The notes under the pieces were generated by a model, which was not told the origin of the DNA, searched no databases, and saw only the letters and a list, made by a program, of their open reading frames with translations. DNA of 64,000 bases from Aptenodytes patagonicus (Eukaryota; Chordata; Aves; Sphenisciformes; Spheniscidae). The first letter of the stretch is position 1, and every line of letters begins with the position of its first letter. The stretch covers positions 124,001-188,000 of the forward strand of contig NW_027472018.1 in the NCBI RefSeq assembly GCF_965638725.1. Reading direction: 5' to 3'. Shown here piece after piece: positions 25,401-37,700 of the stretch. The position numbers and the translations under genes were made by a program.

Positions 25401-27609
25401 TGTCTGAGCATCTTTAACTCAACGTGTAACTTCAAAGGCTTAAGTCAAGTTGTTTGCCAAGTCTCACTTGCTGTACAACAACCTTGACTAGTATTAGTTA
25501 TACCGTAATGCCAACTACACCAAATTTCTTATCAGTTAGCACTTCTGGTTTCAATTCCTTATAGTCTAATGTTAGGTACCTGTAAAAAGCGATTAACATT
25601 TTTCTTGTTTGGTGTAAAACTGGGTCAATTCATTCAACACTTAATTTGATTTTTTTCTTTCCTCTTTACAGCATTTGCTTTATTGCATTTTTACTTTACT
25701 ATCCCTAGGCTATTCCAGCTAGAGCATAACTGTGAAAGTTAACCTGTCTGCCTGTAAGACACAAGTTGTTCCTTTCATATAGCCTAATCTTACCTTGGAA
25801 GGCAGAATTTTGATCAGTAAACCAGAATCTTCAGTTTATGGACTCAGCAGTTTGCTGGCAGTATTTCCTGCCTTGCCTTTCCCACAGAGCTAGATTTAAA
25901 AAAAAAAAAAATCAGCTTCCAGCTTCCCTCAGTTTTCTCCCAAGATACTAGATGCTCTTAAGAGTTTCTAGTTCTGTGTAGTATTGCATCATTGTCTTAC
26001 ATGCACTGACACAGGCAGTGACTTACCAAGCAATGATCCATTCCAATTTTTTGGTTTACATCTTTGTTTGTTTAAATGACAGTCCATCAAATCTCACTAT
26101 CCTGTTTCCCATGATTCTCTTTCTTCTCTAATGAGGACTCACTAATAATTCTAGCTTGCCCTATGTCATTTTAAAACTTTCTCTGTAGCAGCTTGTTTTA
26201 CATCACAGATATCCCCAACTGCTACATCCCCTACAGCTTTCAGTTTCATTACCACAGAGAAAGATTTCCTGACGGTTAACTTACTGCATCTTTTTCAATG
26301 TTTATTCTTTCAACTTGGTTGCATGACACCCATTTTACTCCCATGCATCAGATCAGACTGCTTGCTTTGCTTACGTAGTTTTCTACAGCATCCAATGCCC
26401 ATTGCCAGTCCTTCCAAATGTGAATTCTCCTTGGATATTACACCATATTGAAACTTGCATTTACAAGCTACACATCCTCCCTGGCACCATGAGGTTGTAT
26501 TTCATGTATCAGAATCTCTCGTCTTCAAGAAGACAAGCACACCATCACCAAGGCAAGCAGCAGCAGAGGTTCTTACACTGTCCATCTTTGCTATTGTAGT
26601 GATCCTGACTAGCAGACAGTCACTGTACGTTGAGGAGTCGATGACCCACGTAACAGTTGACCTGAGTGTGCACAGGCCTTGTGCACACACAGCTGTGTGC
26701 GCTGTGCTGTGCTGCTCACACAGTGTGACATTCAGGCCTGCGTTTGTGGCACAGATCCCTTGCCCACAGGACAACCTCAGCCAGCTCATTGTAAGAGAAG
26801 AGCCCGCAGGCAGCTCAGTCCATACCGATGATTATGCCACCTGTGTGGCCTTGCCTTTGTCTAAAAGTGAGGCAAGAAATTCTCGTGCAAACATCCTTTC
26901 TGTCTGACAGTAGAAATGATGAATAGAGTTGTTTTCTTGTAATCTTGTAATAGCTCCAATGGCCAAAATGGGAGAATCTACTCTACAGATGGGGCCTGCA
27001 TGGTGTGCTGTGTGTGGATCAGAGGCCCATTCAATGCTACACCACTTGGGGTTCCCCGCATCTAAAGGATGTAAGATTATCTATACTACTCTATCTTTAT
27101 AGTGTTAGCTCTAATACATGATATTTTAAATGGTACCTTACACAGTCTGAGTGCCTTTCCTACTGGGATCATAACAGATCAGCACCTCCTCATGCAAAAC
27201 AACCACTCATAACAAGAAAAAGTTTCCCAGTTAGCTTCTCGTGTTCTCACTCTTTGAAGGTTTGCTTAGCAACAAACATGCATCCCAGGAAGACATTAAG
27301 CAGAGATCTGACTTTTTCCCATGTAAATGTAATCAAGACATCTCTTTTTAAATAAACGAATCTGAGATTTCTATCCATTGGAAACAATGGTCCAGACTTT
27401 GAATACTTCTTTTGAAGCTTTTCTAATCTTTCAGCATCTCTTTTGATGCTGACACCAGACCTCCACCTCATACTCCTCATGAGTATAGCAAATACAATCT
27501 CTTTTCCTTAAACAGTGCTTATGCAGCCATGAATGAGGTTAGTCACACTCACTGCCTCATCACGCTGAAATTCACAAGCTCACATCAGGGCTTTGGCCTT
27601 TGATTTCTA
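25401..27609. other. Intergenic, no gene seen
   Basis: No recognisable gene. A TG/CA-rich patch lies near 26670-26740. The frame at 26455-26907 has no family resemblance that I can see. Confidence 0.4.
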
Positions 27610-28310
27610 AGGTACTGGCTGGATAGAAGAAGCTGGAAAGCTTTGCAGTAAAAAGATTGGTGGGGTCCTGATGGATAACAAGTTAAACATAAGCCAGCAG
27701 TGTTCCCTTGGAGCAAAGGCGGCCAACAGCATCTGGGCTGCATTAGGAGAAGTGTTGCCAGCAGGTCAAGGGCAGTGATCCATCTCCTCTACTCAGCACT
27801 GGTGAGACACATCTGGAGTGCTGTGTCCAGTTCTGGGCTCCCCAGTACAAGAGAGACACGGACATACTGGAACACGTCCAGTGAAGGGCTGTGAAGATGG
27901 TTAAGTAATTACAGCATCTGTCATAGCAGGTGAGGCTGTGAGAGCTGCGATTGTTTAGCCTGGAGAAGAACAGGCTGAGCATGGCTCTTATCCATGTATA
28001 TAAGTCATTGATGGGAGAGTATAAGGAAGACAGAAACAGATGCTTCTCACTGGTGTCCAGTGACATGACAAGAGGCAGTGGGCACAAACTGAAATGCAAG
28101 AAATTCCATTTAAACATGAGAAAGAACTTTTTAACTGTAAAAGTTATTACACACTGGAACAGATTGCCAGGAGAGATTGTGGAGTCTCCATCCCTGGAGA
28201 TACTTAAAATGCAATGGGACACAGTCCTGAGCAACCTGCTCTTGCTGACCCTTTGTGCAGGGGTGGGGCTGAAGTAGATGAACTCCAGAGGTCCCTTCTC
28301 TGTGATACAG
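27610..28310 (+). mobile_element. CR1 LINE 3' fragment, degraded
   Basis: Plus-strand CR1 with phrases gatggataacaagttaaaca, ttgccagcaggtcaag, and the 3' end ccagaggtcccttctctgtg. Frames are broken several times; 27951-28277 preserves the C-terminal RT tail (MFSLEKNRLSMALIHVYKSL). It belongs to the same older group as the 7812 copy. Confidence 0.9.
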
Positions 28311-29440
28311 AATAGAGAAATCTAAACCATGACCTGTTTAATTTCTCGATAAATGATTTTGCAGTTAACTGTCTTACGTATAAGTACATCTTATACCTGA
28401 ATCATTCTGCAAAACAGACCTGTCCTCATTTTCTCCCACCTGGTTAACCTTTGTTATCTGCAAACTTTTACCAACATTTTTTCCCTCAAATAATCAAATA
28501 TAATGAGTGACATTTGGCTAAAAACCTGTTCCTGTAGAAGCACACTGAAAACCCATACCTGGTCATTAAAAGACAGCTTTTCATCCATTTAATAGATCAC
28601 ATTAATGAAAACATGGATATCAGTTGGGAATAACAGTCCTTGAGAATAAGCAAACAGTTGCCTGCTTCCACTGAGATGCATGTGGCAAGCAGGTGGCTAT
28701 ACCTGACGGAAACCAGGTCCTAAAACTCTGCGTATTGAAGTTGTGTAGAGCCAGGAGCACAATCAAAAAGTATGGTGTAACTGAGGCATTTTCTGTCCTT
28801 TAGAACAGCTGCACAGGCTCACCGCTTTAATAGGTGCAGGACTTACCAGGTAATCAAACTGAAGCTGAACTGTTAAATCTGCTAGCCATGCCATCTGCCC
28901 ATCGTGATAGGAAGTGACATATCTGTTATTTTCAGGGATAATACTTTGCTCAATCCGCAGAACTGAAAGGTAGTTGTTGGGGACCTTCAGACAGTTCCTG
29001 GTTCCTCTCTAGGGCACACAGCAACCCTGTATCATACCATGGCGCTCGGCCCAACTGAAGCAAGCTTGGTGCACGTCAAAGGGAATTTTCCATTCCTTCA
29101 CCTTCCCAGATTACACAACAAAATGAATGTTCTGCAGTTGTGGAGGAGCCAAACATAGCAAAGTGAAAGTGCATTGAATAGCTTTGTCCAGCAGCAAACT
29201 AGACAAGCTGTGTTTATGCCTCCTTGAAAAATGAATGCATGAAGACACAAACACAGAGGAGGGTGCAACAACAGCACTGAGAATAGCATAGTCGAGGTAA
29301 CTTCGTTCCAGTACATAGCTCATATTCACTCTCTCTGCACTGCTCAGCAGAATTGCATGGCTTAAAGTAAGGTCGACTCTACAGCTTGTTTTACATCCCT
29401 CATCCCAGATGCTATAAAGTTTATAAGTAACCACATGAGT
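28311..29440. other. Intergenic, downstream of CHPF2
   Basis: No recognised gene. The right part abuts the CHPF2 3' UTR, which should end just left of the poly(A) signals at 29458-29469 on the minus strand. Confidence 0.4.
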
Positions 29441-29457
29441 CTGCCTGGAAAGAAACT

Positions 29458-29469
29458 TTTATTTTTATT
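29458..29469 (-). terminator. CHPF2 poly(A) signals
   Basis: Two overlapping-spaced AATAAA hexamers on the minus strand (tttatt at 29458-29463 and 29464-29469 on the plus strand) lie about 200 bp beyond the CHPF2 stop codon. That is a normal distance for 3' end formation. Confidence 0.75.
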
Positions 29470-29667
29470 TAAAAAACAAAGAACACCCCCCCCACACCCC
29501 CACAGAAACAGTCTCTCTCCATAGCCCATGCCTGTGCCTCAGAGCAGGGATGGGAAAGTCTTCCTCCTCCCTTGACCTCACATGCCCTTCACCCATGGCA
29601 AGGCTGGGAAGGGGATGGAAAGTGCCAAGTGTTAAGGTGCTGAGAAGCTCTTGATGTTTCTAGTCTC

Positions 29668-32600
29668 TCAAGTGCTGTTGGCCTGTTCCTGCTCAAAGAG
29701 GGCCATGGCTAAATGTGAGCGGGATGCGAGTCCTTCCAAGTTACTAAGCACACAGCGGTGGTATAACTCCTCACTAAGCCGGGGATTGCAGCTCCTCAGT
29801 GCGTATTTCTGCACTAACCCTGGTTCCACAGCCCTAAATAGGTGCAGACCAGAATAGTGGAGGAAGACATCAAATACCTCCATGCTCTCCAGCACCTCAT
29901 CTCGCTCTAGGATATCAGCTGCTAGCTTGGTACGTGCTGTCATATAGTCAGAATTATAAAAGCAGGCCTCAGCAAAGGAATGTCTGTCAAAATGCCCATC
30001 CCTCAGGAAGTCAGTGCTGGAGGAAGCAGTCTGCTCACCACGGTACACCAATGCAGGGTTGAACTCTTGGAAATGCACTGGGAAAAAGACCTGCCAATTG
30101 CTGATAGTATTCATGCGGCAGCGGTTCAGGAACTCCATGTTGATTTCTGTCCAGACGCTGGCCAAGAAGAATAGTGTATCCACAGGGTGCTTCTTTGAAA
30201 CTATATCCATGAGTTTCACTTGCGATGGCACCTCAGTTTTAACACTAATCCAGGGGATTTTAACTTCTGCATAGCGTTTCTCCAGCTCTCCTACCATGGC
30301 TTTGACTCCAGCAAACACATCCACCTGACTAACTCGCTGGGCATCATAGGGATGGTAGATGAAAAGCAAAGTCAGCAAGGCATTATCATGTGTGTCCAGT
30401 GTGTTCATAGCAAACATATCCAGGAAGTTTGCCACAAAATCCAGGTCCTGCACTGTCAAGGGAAGCACGAGTTGCACTCGTGTGGCCTCTGTCACATATG
30501 GCATGGGAATAATTTCCACCTTACTTAAGGGCCGCACCAAGCTCACTCGTTTGGCCAGAACATGCCTGTGGCCCTTTTGGGTCACTGCCTCCAGCAGTAG
30601 GTCCAGTGTATATTCCATGCCCCGTGTGGGGTCAAAACGCCGATAGCCATTCAGCAACTGCCGCTTGCTGAAGCGGAGCAGAGGCTGGTAGCGACTGTTA
30701 AGTTGCTCAAGTGCTGACTCAATGATTTCACTGACATCTGCTTTGCTGGCTCCAGAGAGCTCACACTTGGGGGAGCCATCAGGACAGGAGAAGAGGTACT
30801 GCTCAGTGAAGTAGTCCCAGCTGATTACCTCAAAACGTGACTTTGGAAGAAATGGGGCATTAATGCCCACAGGCCACGTCAAGCCTGTCTCACCTGCAGG
30901 GGTCAATGACGTCAGGTTCCTGATCTGCATCTGTGCAAAGAGAGAACGCATACTGATCCCTACCACTTGCTCAGAGAGGTCCAGTCCATCTCCCACCCAG
31001 GCCTGCCTCACCACCTAGAACTGTATCTTGGTAGTATCACACCAGCAATTTTGGATAACATGCTGTCAGAAGTGCTATTTCTGAGACGCAGGACTATATC
31101 CTGTGTCTGGCTGACGGTCACCTACAAACAGAAGCACTAATCTTCCTTCACTGTGTTGAAAGAAAAGGAAACCTGTTTGGCTGAGGAGTTTTTGCAGATA
31201 TCCCTCACCACATACCTGGAGGTCCTGGATCTCCTGGTAGGCTCTGTCCAGCTGGATCCTGCTGAAGTGCTTGTGCAGCCGGTACATCAGGGTCATGTCA
31301 GAAACAGGATGCACAGCAAAAGCTGCTTGGAAGTCCTCTTCTTCCTCCTTCTCTGGCTCAGTATTTTTGGCCAATTCATAGGTGTGATAATGCTGGCCCT
31401 GAAGCAGACAAGAGCCAGAAAGACTGGCATGGAACTTAAGTTCACAGAGAAGCCTTCCCTCACCCCAGACATGCGTTTGCCCCTCTTTCCATGCTGACTG
31501 CAGTACCCAGAGAGAAAAATGTAAGAGTTGTCCCCACCCACCCTACCCGCCATACTACATGCCCACTTGCTTCTTGGTACCAACAATGTGCCCTTTATCT
31601 GACCTCCAAAAACCTGTGGATCAGCATCTGCTAGTAGGCTGAAAATTAAATACTGTATGTGCTCTCATCCCCAACATCTCAGCTTTGATTATGGGCCTCT
31701 TCCCAGTGCTGCCACACCACACAGCTCTTTCCTCCTCTGTAACTCACAGCAGAGGTTCACAGAAAAGCCCCTTTGTTATGCAGCAGGGAACTAGTGAGAG
31801 CATGGGTTCTGTCAGGCTTAGCTAACACAAAACCCTGAGAAGGGAGGTAGTACCTGGAGCTGGGAAACACAAGTGATGCCAAGGAAATCGATGATGCAAC
31901 GTCCCAGCCACTCATCTGGCCGCACACTAAGGATCTCATTGCGACAGCTGTCCAGGTGTGGATGGAGCTTAAGCAGCAGGCTGCGGGAGATCAGGTAGCC
32001 AAAGCCACCATGACAATAGCGGGCCTGCTCATCTCCCCCGATAAACTCCTCCGCTCGTCCCAGGTAGACATCTTGGTTAATACTTAGGTGCGTCACCAGA
32101 GCCTTGACCTGTTCAGCCTGGGCATAGGTATCATCCTGCATGATGTAGAACCAGTCATAGTCAGAACCAAAATGCTGGTGGATATAGTGCATGGTCTCAT
32201 ACATGAGCCAAATGGGACGCTCATCCCCATGGGCCACCAGCACCATGCCATGAGGCACCTTGGCACTGCGCAACCCTGTAAAGTACAGCAGGCGTGGGAA
32301 GTGATGAGCTACCGTCTTGTTCACTGCCACTGCCAACGTATTCAGGGTAGCCTTGGAGGTCAGCACAGCCACAAACAGTCTTTCATGGAATCCCAATTCT
32401 GTCTGGATGTAGCGAGTTCTGTAAAGGAAGGACATACCTACGTGACAAACAGCTGGATGACAAAAATCAAAGGATTATGGTAACTTGGGATAAGTGTTTA
32501 TCTGCTGGAGTCTACCAATGGTGAAACAGTTAAGCCTAAAAGTAGAGCTTTAAGAGAAGACTCACTAGTAAAAATCCTATTTTGTAAAAATACTTGCTTC

Positions 32601-33356
32601 CTTCAAGGAAACTACAATCTCACATCATTTATCTGAACCAGGAAACTGTGCTAGTGTAAGTAAAAACAAACAAAAAAAACCCCAAAAAACAAACCCAGAG
32701 TTAACCACTTGCAAGTTACATATGTTATTATTAATTGCTCAAAATTTTCCTAATGAATAGACTGGTTAAAAAAGTTTTTTAGAATAATTTAACATGTTCT
32801 ATTAGACACGAGTAATAAAAGAAGAAATATTCTCAATCTTCTTGGGCTTTTTTGTTGCCTTTTTTTTTTTTAATTAACTTCTTAGACACTTCTCTTGCAC
32901 CCCTTTAAGGTAACAATCTTAGCCATTGCCTTGTTGCATCATGCTGTTACCATATAAGGTATTTCAAGTAGTATATTCCACCTTGAACCTGTTAACTCAC
33001 TGAAAAATTTAGAACCCCAAATACCATCCATATGTTATTATTTTCCTTGAAGGAAAGCCTGGCCAAAAGAACAGATTTTACCTGAGCACTTTTTTGTAAG
33101 GCTTGTTGGGGTCTCTGTAGTATGGAACGATCCTAGGCCTGAAGTCCTCGTGGCCCGGGCCCAGCCTTCCATCCGCTGCCTCCAGACGCGCTCCGCCGGC
33201 TAGGGGCCCGGGGCGGCCCGCTGCCCCCAGGCACTGGTCCTCGCCTCCGCTCTGGCTCCAGGAGGCACGCAGCAGGCTCAGGCTGCAGCCAAGGGAGAGA
33301 CCCAGGACGAGCGGCAGCACGGGCCGCAGCGCAGCCAGCAGCGCAGCCAGGCGCAT
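29668..33356 (-). CDS. Chondroitin polymerizing factor 2, complete
   Basis: Golgi protein that works with chondroitin synthases to polymerise the GlcA-GalNAc backbone of chondroitin sulfate; glucuronyltransferase activity has been reported for the family. Four coding exons on the minus strand: 33356-33082, 32418-31854, 31398-31216, 30930-29668. All have GT-AG introns and phase-consistent junctions (2, 0, 0), giving 761 codons; the human protein is about 772. The start MRLAALLAALRPVLPLVLGL gives a short cytosolic tail and a signal anchor, so it is type II. A fringe/beta3-glycosyltransferase-like domain carries YIMQDDTY (DDT at residues 187-189). The C-terminal chondroitin N-acetylgalactosaminyltransferase-like domain ends ALFEQEQANST. 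At residues 599-601 it reads ASVWT, where active chondroitin synthases have a CDVD-type DXD site. That agrees with the non-canonical role of the CHPF group. It lies head to head with ABCF2. Residue alignments are from memory. Confidence 0.96.
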
Positions 33357-34720
33357 GGCGGCACCGGGCTCAGAGGGGCCCCGGCGGGGCGACGCTCAGC
33401 CGCGGGGCAGTCCGGTCCGGTCCAGTCCGGGCGGTGGCGGCCGCAGGCCCGCTACGTCCGGGGCGGGCTCACGGGGCCGCTCCGGCGCTCGGGGAGCCGG
33501 TGGCCGCGGGACATCGCCGGCGCGGGGCACTCGGGCGGCACGGGGCGGGCAGCGGCGGGCCCTACGGGACAGCGGGCGGGCGAGAGCGCGGTAGCCCCCG
33601 CGGGGCCGCGCACGGCCCCCCGACGCCGGCCCGCGCTGGTCAGCGGCCCCGGGGCTCTCCCACCTGCAGGCAGGGTGGCCCTTCTGCGCGCAAGCTGGCG
33701 ACGGGGCCAGGGGCAGCCCGGAGGTCCGTGACGGCGGCGCGGGGAGAGACGGCAGCTCCCGCCCGGCTTCGCTCCGGCCGCTGCCACCTCAGCCGCCACA
33801 TCGCGATCCTCGCACACTTCCGCTTCCCCTTTTCTCTCTATGGTGCCGCGGCGGCCACTCTACCTGGTGGCGCCGTCGCCTCTATGGTACCGCGAGCCAC
33901 CGGCCCCCGCGCGCTCACGTCGTGCGCCGGCCCCTGCCCGAGGCGGGCGCGCGGTGCGCCGGGGGTGGGGCCTGAGGCCGGTCCTGGCGCCGGTCCTGGC
34001 GCGAGCGGGCGCGGTGCACGCCGGGACGCGCAGTGCCCGGGAGCCGGCGGCGCGCTCCGGCCAAGCCGGCGGAGGTAGCGCGGACTCCGCTTCCCAGAGT
34101 CATGCGGCCGCCCGGCGCGGGTGACGCTTCGCTCTCCGATTGGCCGCTGTTCCGGGGGGGTGGGGCGTGCGCACGCGGTAGCAGCCGTCCTGTTGCGACA
34201 GAAGGAAAGCGCGGACCAGCCGGTGCGGGCCGGGCGGGCGGTGCGGGCTGGGCCTGGCGGCGCGGCGAGGCGAGGCAGGAGGAGGAGGAGGAGTGGCGGC
34301 GGCGGCGGCGGCGGCCGCGGCCGCGGCCGCGGCCGGACTGTGTTGGGGAGCGCGGCGCGGGCAGCCTAGCGGGCGGGCGTGCAGCCTTCGGCCGGGCCCG
34401 GCGGCGCCGCGTGCTCCGGGCCGGGGCAGGCGGCGCGCGGGGCTGCCGAGGCGGGGAACTGGGGCGGGGCGACCTGGTGCGGGCCGGATCGGCGCGGCCT
34501 AACGGCGCCTGTCGCACCTCCGCTGCAGCCCCTCCGCCGCGCCATGCCCTCGGACCTGGCCAAGAAGAAGGCGGCCAAGAAGAAGGAGGCGGCCAAGGCC
34601 CGGCAGCGGCCGCGCCGGGCCCCGGAGGAGAACGGCGATGCCGGGACGGAGCCGCAGGAGGTCCGGCCCCCGGAGGCCAACGGAACGTCGCTGCCAGGTG
34701 AGAGGCAGACCCGCAGTAAT
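33083..34720. promoter_or_regulatory. Bidirectional CpG-island promoter, CHPF2/ABCF2
   Basis: CpG-dense DNA separates the two divergent start codons (33356 minus and 34544 plus, about 1.2 kb apart). No TATA box is seen. Visible candidate sites are an inverted CCAAT box (attgg, 34139-34143), an NRF1-like tgcgcacgcg near 34167, an ETS-like cacttccgcttcccc near 33816, and ttcccagagtcatgcgg near 34091, which resembles a ZNF143/Staf site. A (GGC)n/(CCGCGG)n tract at about 34294-34335 lies in the presumed ABCF2 5' UTR. Individual sites are inference; the promoter assignment from the gene arrangement is strong. Confidence 0.8.
34294..34335. repeat. GC-rich trinucleotide/CCGCGG tract
   Basis: The run ggcggcggcggcggcggc continues into repeated ccgcgg just upstream of ABCF2. 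It is probably transcribed as structured 5' UTR. Confidence 0.7.
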
Positions 34721-37700
34721 GCCAGTCCCCCTATGCCGGCGGGTGCCTGGCTTGTGTCCGTGCACCCCGCGGGGGACGGCGCTGACGGCGCCCTGGCGCA
34801 CCTGACAGGGTGCCCTCGGTGGGGGTCAGCCTGGTGGCCCCATGTGTTTCAGTGCAGGGAGTGTCCAGCCGGGGCCTGTTCGTGGACAGGACTGGACACA
34901 TTAGGTTGTGCCCATGGCTTAGTAAGCTGGGACATTTGTTCCTCTTCAAATGAAATACCTCACGGGCATGGGCTTGTGCTGAACTGGGCCAGCTGCAGTG
35001 TCTACCATTAGAGCCACTCTTCTCTCTTTTGAGCCAGCAGGACACCTACAGCAATTTGTAGTGGCTCTCCATAAACTGTGCAGGAGAAGGATTCCCTAGG
35101 CCCTCTCTTGAGGCTTGCAGGGTGAAGACAGAGGGTGCTGATGGTGTCTTTTCCCTCTCAAACAGATACTGTCCTGATCTTCTGGTATTTGATGCCCGGA
35201 CCTGGGTTTTTTTTTTGGTTTGGTTTGTTTTTTTTCCTGCTGTGGGAACCACTGTAGTGTCTGAATTCTTACTGTTCTTACTGATATTTCTATGAATCTC
35301 TGTTCATCTGTTTCTCTGGGATATATCTGGTTTGCAGAAACTAAGAGCCTGGCTATCTTAATGAAAGATACTTTGTCAACAAAGAGCTGTTGACCTTCCT
35401 AAAGGAAATAGGCAAGGTAAAGCTTACAGAGAGAGAGTTTATTTTCTGTCCTTACTTTGGCTAAAGTTACCTGGTAACCCGCAGGCTGTTGGGCACACAA
35501 GTTTTTCTCGAGCTCAGCCCACAGTGCATTGATTTAAGAGGCACTCTGCATGTGGCACAGAGACCCAGGGCAGCCAAAGGCCCGGGGGTCAGGAGGGTAA
35601 GGCAAAGGGGCTGGTCTCCCAAGGACCCCGCTCTTTGCCAGCACCCCTCTGGTCCCCAGGCACACTCCTGAGCCCTAGTGCTGGCAGCACCTGTGCCTGG
35701 TGGCAGGCCTGGTGGGCTTGGACCACAGGCGAGGCCCTGCCAATGCCTGAACACAACTTTGGCCTGGTCACCACAGCCTGGCAGCTGGCGTGGGCAGCTC
35801 GGGTGTCCCATGGTGGGGCCAGGCCCTGGGCTCTCAGCATTCCCCACCAGGTCTCCTCTGGGACCGGGCTGTTCTGGGTGGGAGCGCTCCGCCTGCAGCT
35901 GCAAGCAGCATTGCTGAAGGGTCATGCAGGCAGGGCAGGTGCCAGTGGCTCAGGTTGCTGAAGAGCAGAGGTGGTGAGCAGGTGCTGGGAGTCAAGGGGT
36001 GGTTGGTAAACCAGTGCAAACATCAGAGGGCAGGTCATGTGGGTTGGTACATGCATATTTCTTACTGGCAGTTCACGTGAAATAATTGCACGTCAAGGAT
36101 AAAACTGCCTTGCCCCTCTTTTCACTCATCTGGTTTGCTTGTTTATGTAACCGGTCTACTTGCACTGCCCATGCTTTCAAAGGGGGTCCTGTGTCAGTGC
36201 TGTTGACATTTTTTGCTCCTTCTTGGCTAAGGCATATGTGCCTTGGTGATAATAGTGATTTTGTCGAGTGAGTGATCTTGCCAGGAGTGATAGATGTTGA
36301 CAGCCAGGGTGCTATCCCTTAGTGGCCTGAACATGAACAGTCTGAACACCAGGTCTCTGGTCTGAGCAGCTGGAGTATTGCTGAGATCCTCAGTGCCATT
36401 TTCTTCTTCAAATGGCAGTGTCTCACCAAGGAGTGAAAATTTGACTGTAACTCAGGGCTGCAACAGAAGATCAGCATGACAGGAAAGATTTGCTTGTACT
36501 GTAGGAGGAAAGGAAGAGGGGGGCATGCATACGGACATATTAGCTTATCAAAAAATTGGTAGGGCCTATTCCAATGCTGCTGCTTCTTTCCTCCTCTCAG
36601 CTTTCCCTTCATTTATTTTCTAGCCAAGTTCTCTTTTGGCCAGCCCTTTCCTTAAGCTTGCAAGCAATATTTCGTAAGTTCTCTTCCCATCCCAGCCCTT
36701 CCTGCAGTGAAGGTTAGTCCCATCATACTTGGATAACGGGCTGGCTGTTCTGGCTGCTCACTTAGTTCTAATGGTCAGATTTTATTTAGAGAGCAGAGAG
36801 AAGTTCCTCTTAGACCATATATATCTGTCTGCTAAGCTGAAAAGCTGAGTGTCATTGCATCTGGGCCCCCTCAACGTTTCTGTAGAAATGGGGACATGGG
36901 AATTGTTTTTTGTGGTCCTGGGCCTTGGTACAGGGGCTTATAGCTTCCCTTGTGTTTGTAAATCAGTAACACTTCTGGTCTGTCTCTGCATATAGAGGTG
37001 GATGCTCTTACAAAGGAGCTGGAGGACTTTGAATTAAAGAAAGCTGCTGCCCGTGCTGTGACAGGAGTGCTGGCCTCCCATCCCAACAGCACTGATGTGC
37101 ACATCATTAACCTCTCACTGACCTTCCATGGCCAGGAGCTGCTGAGTGATACAAAACTCGAGCTGAACTCCGGGAGACGCTACGGCCTGATTGGACTCAA
37201 TGGGATTGGTAAGCTGTGGGGCACAGTGATGTGGGCTTCTTGGAGCTCGGTGAAGATTCTGTGCTGCTGAGAAGCTGGACAGATGCAGGTGGTAAATGCT
37301 GGAAACCAGAAAGAAGGCTGTTAGACAGACATGGCTGGGACACAGCAGTTTCTGTTCTCCCATCTCCCCACCCAGGAAGAAGAATTGCTAGGATTGCTGG
37401 TAGAAGTATGAGGTTGCATTCTGGCTTTGGACTGTGCATTTGAACTTGTTTCTGTGGAGAGTTGGGCGAGATGTCTGGGATTTGTGAATCTGTCTGATTC
37501 CTGTTTACAGGATTTGTTTAGCAGTGTCAATAAATCCAATGCTGATGCTATTGGTCAAAGAACTTGCACGGTATGGAGGAGTAGGGAGTGTGTGGTTTGG
37601 CCTGAATGGGAAAACAACTGTACAATCCCTGGAGAAGGCGACGGTCTACATGGAGAGATGCAGAATATGGGTGTAATTGAAGAAGAGCATCAGAGTTAAA

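Noticed and set aside
33434-34517. Frames of 200-222 codons around the CHPF2/ABCF2 promoter
   Set aside because: Composition artefacts of the CpG island. They overlap the true first exons in other frames.
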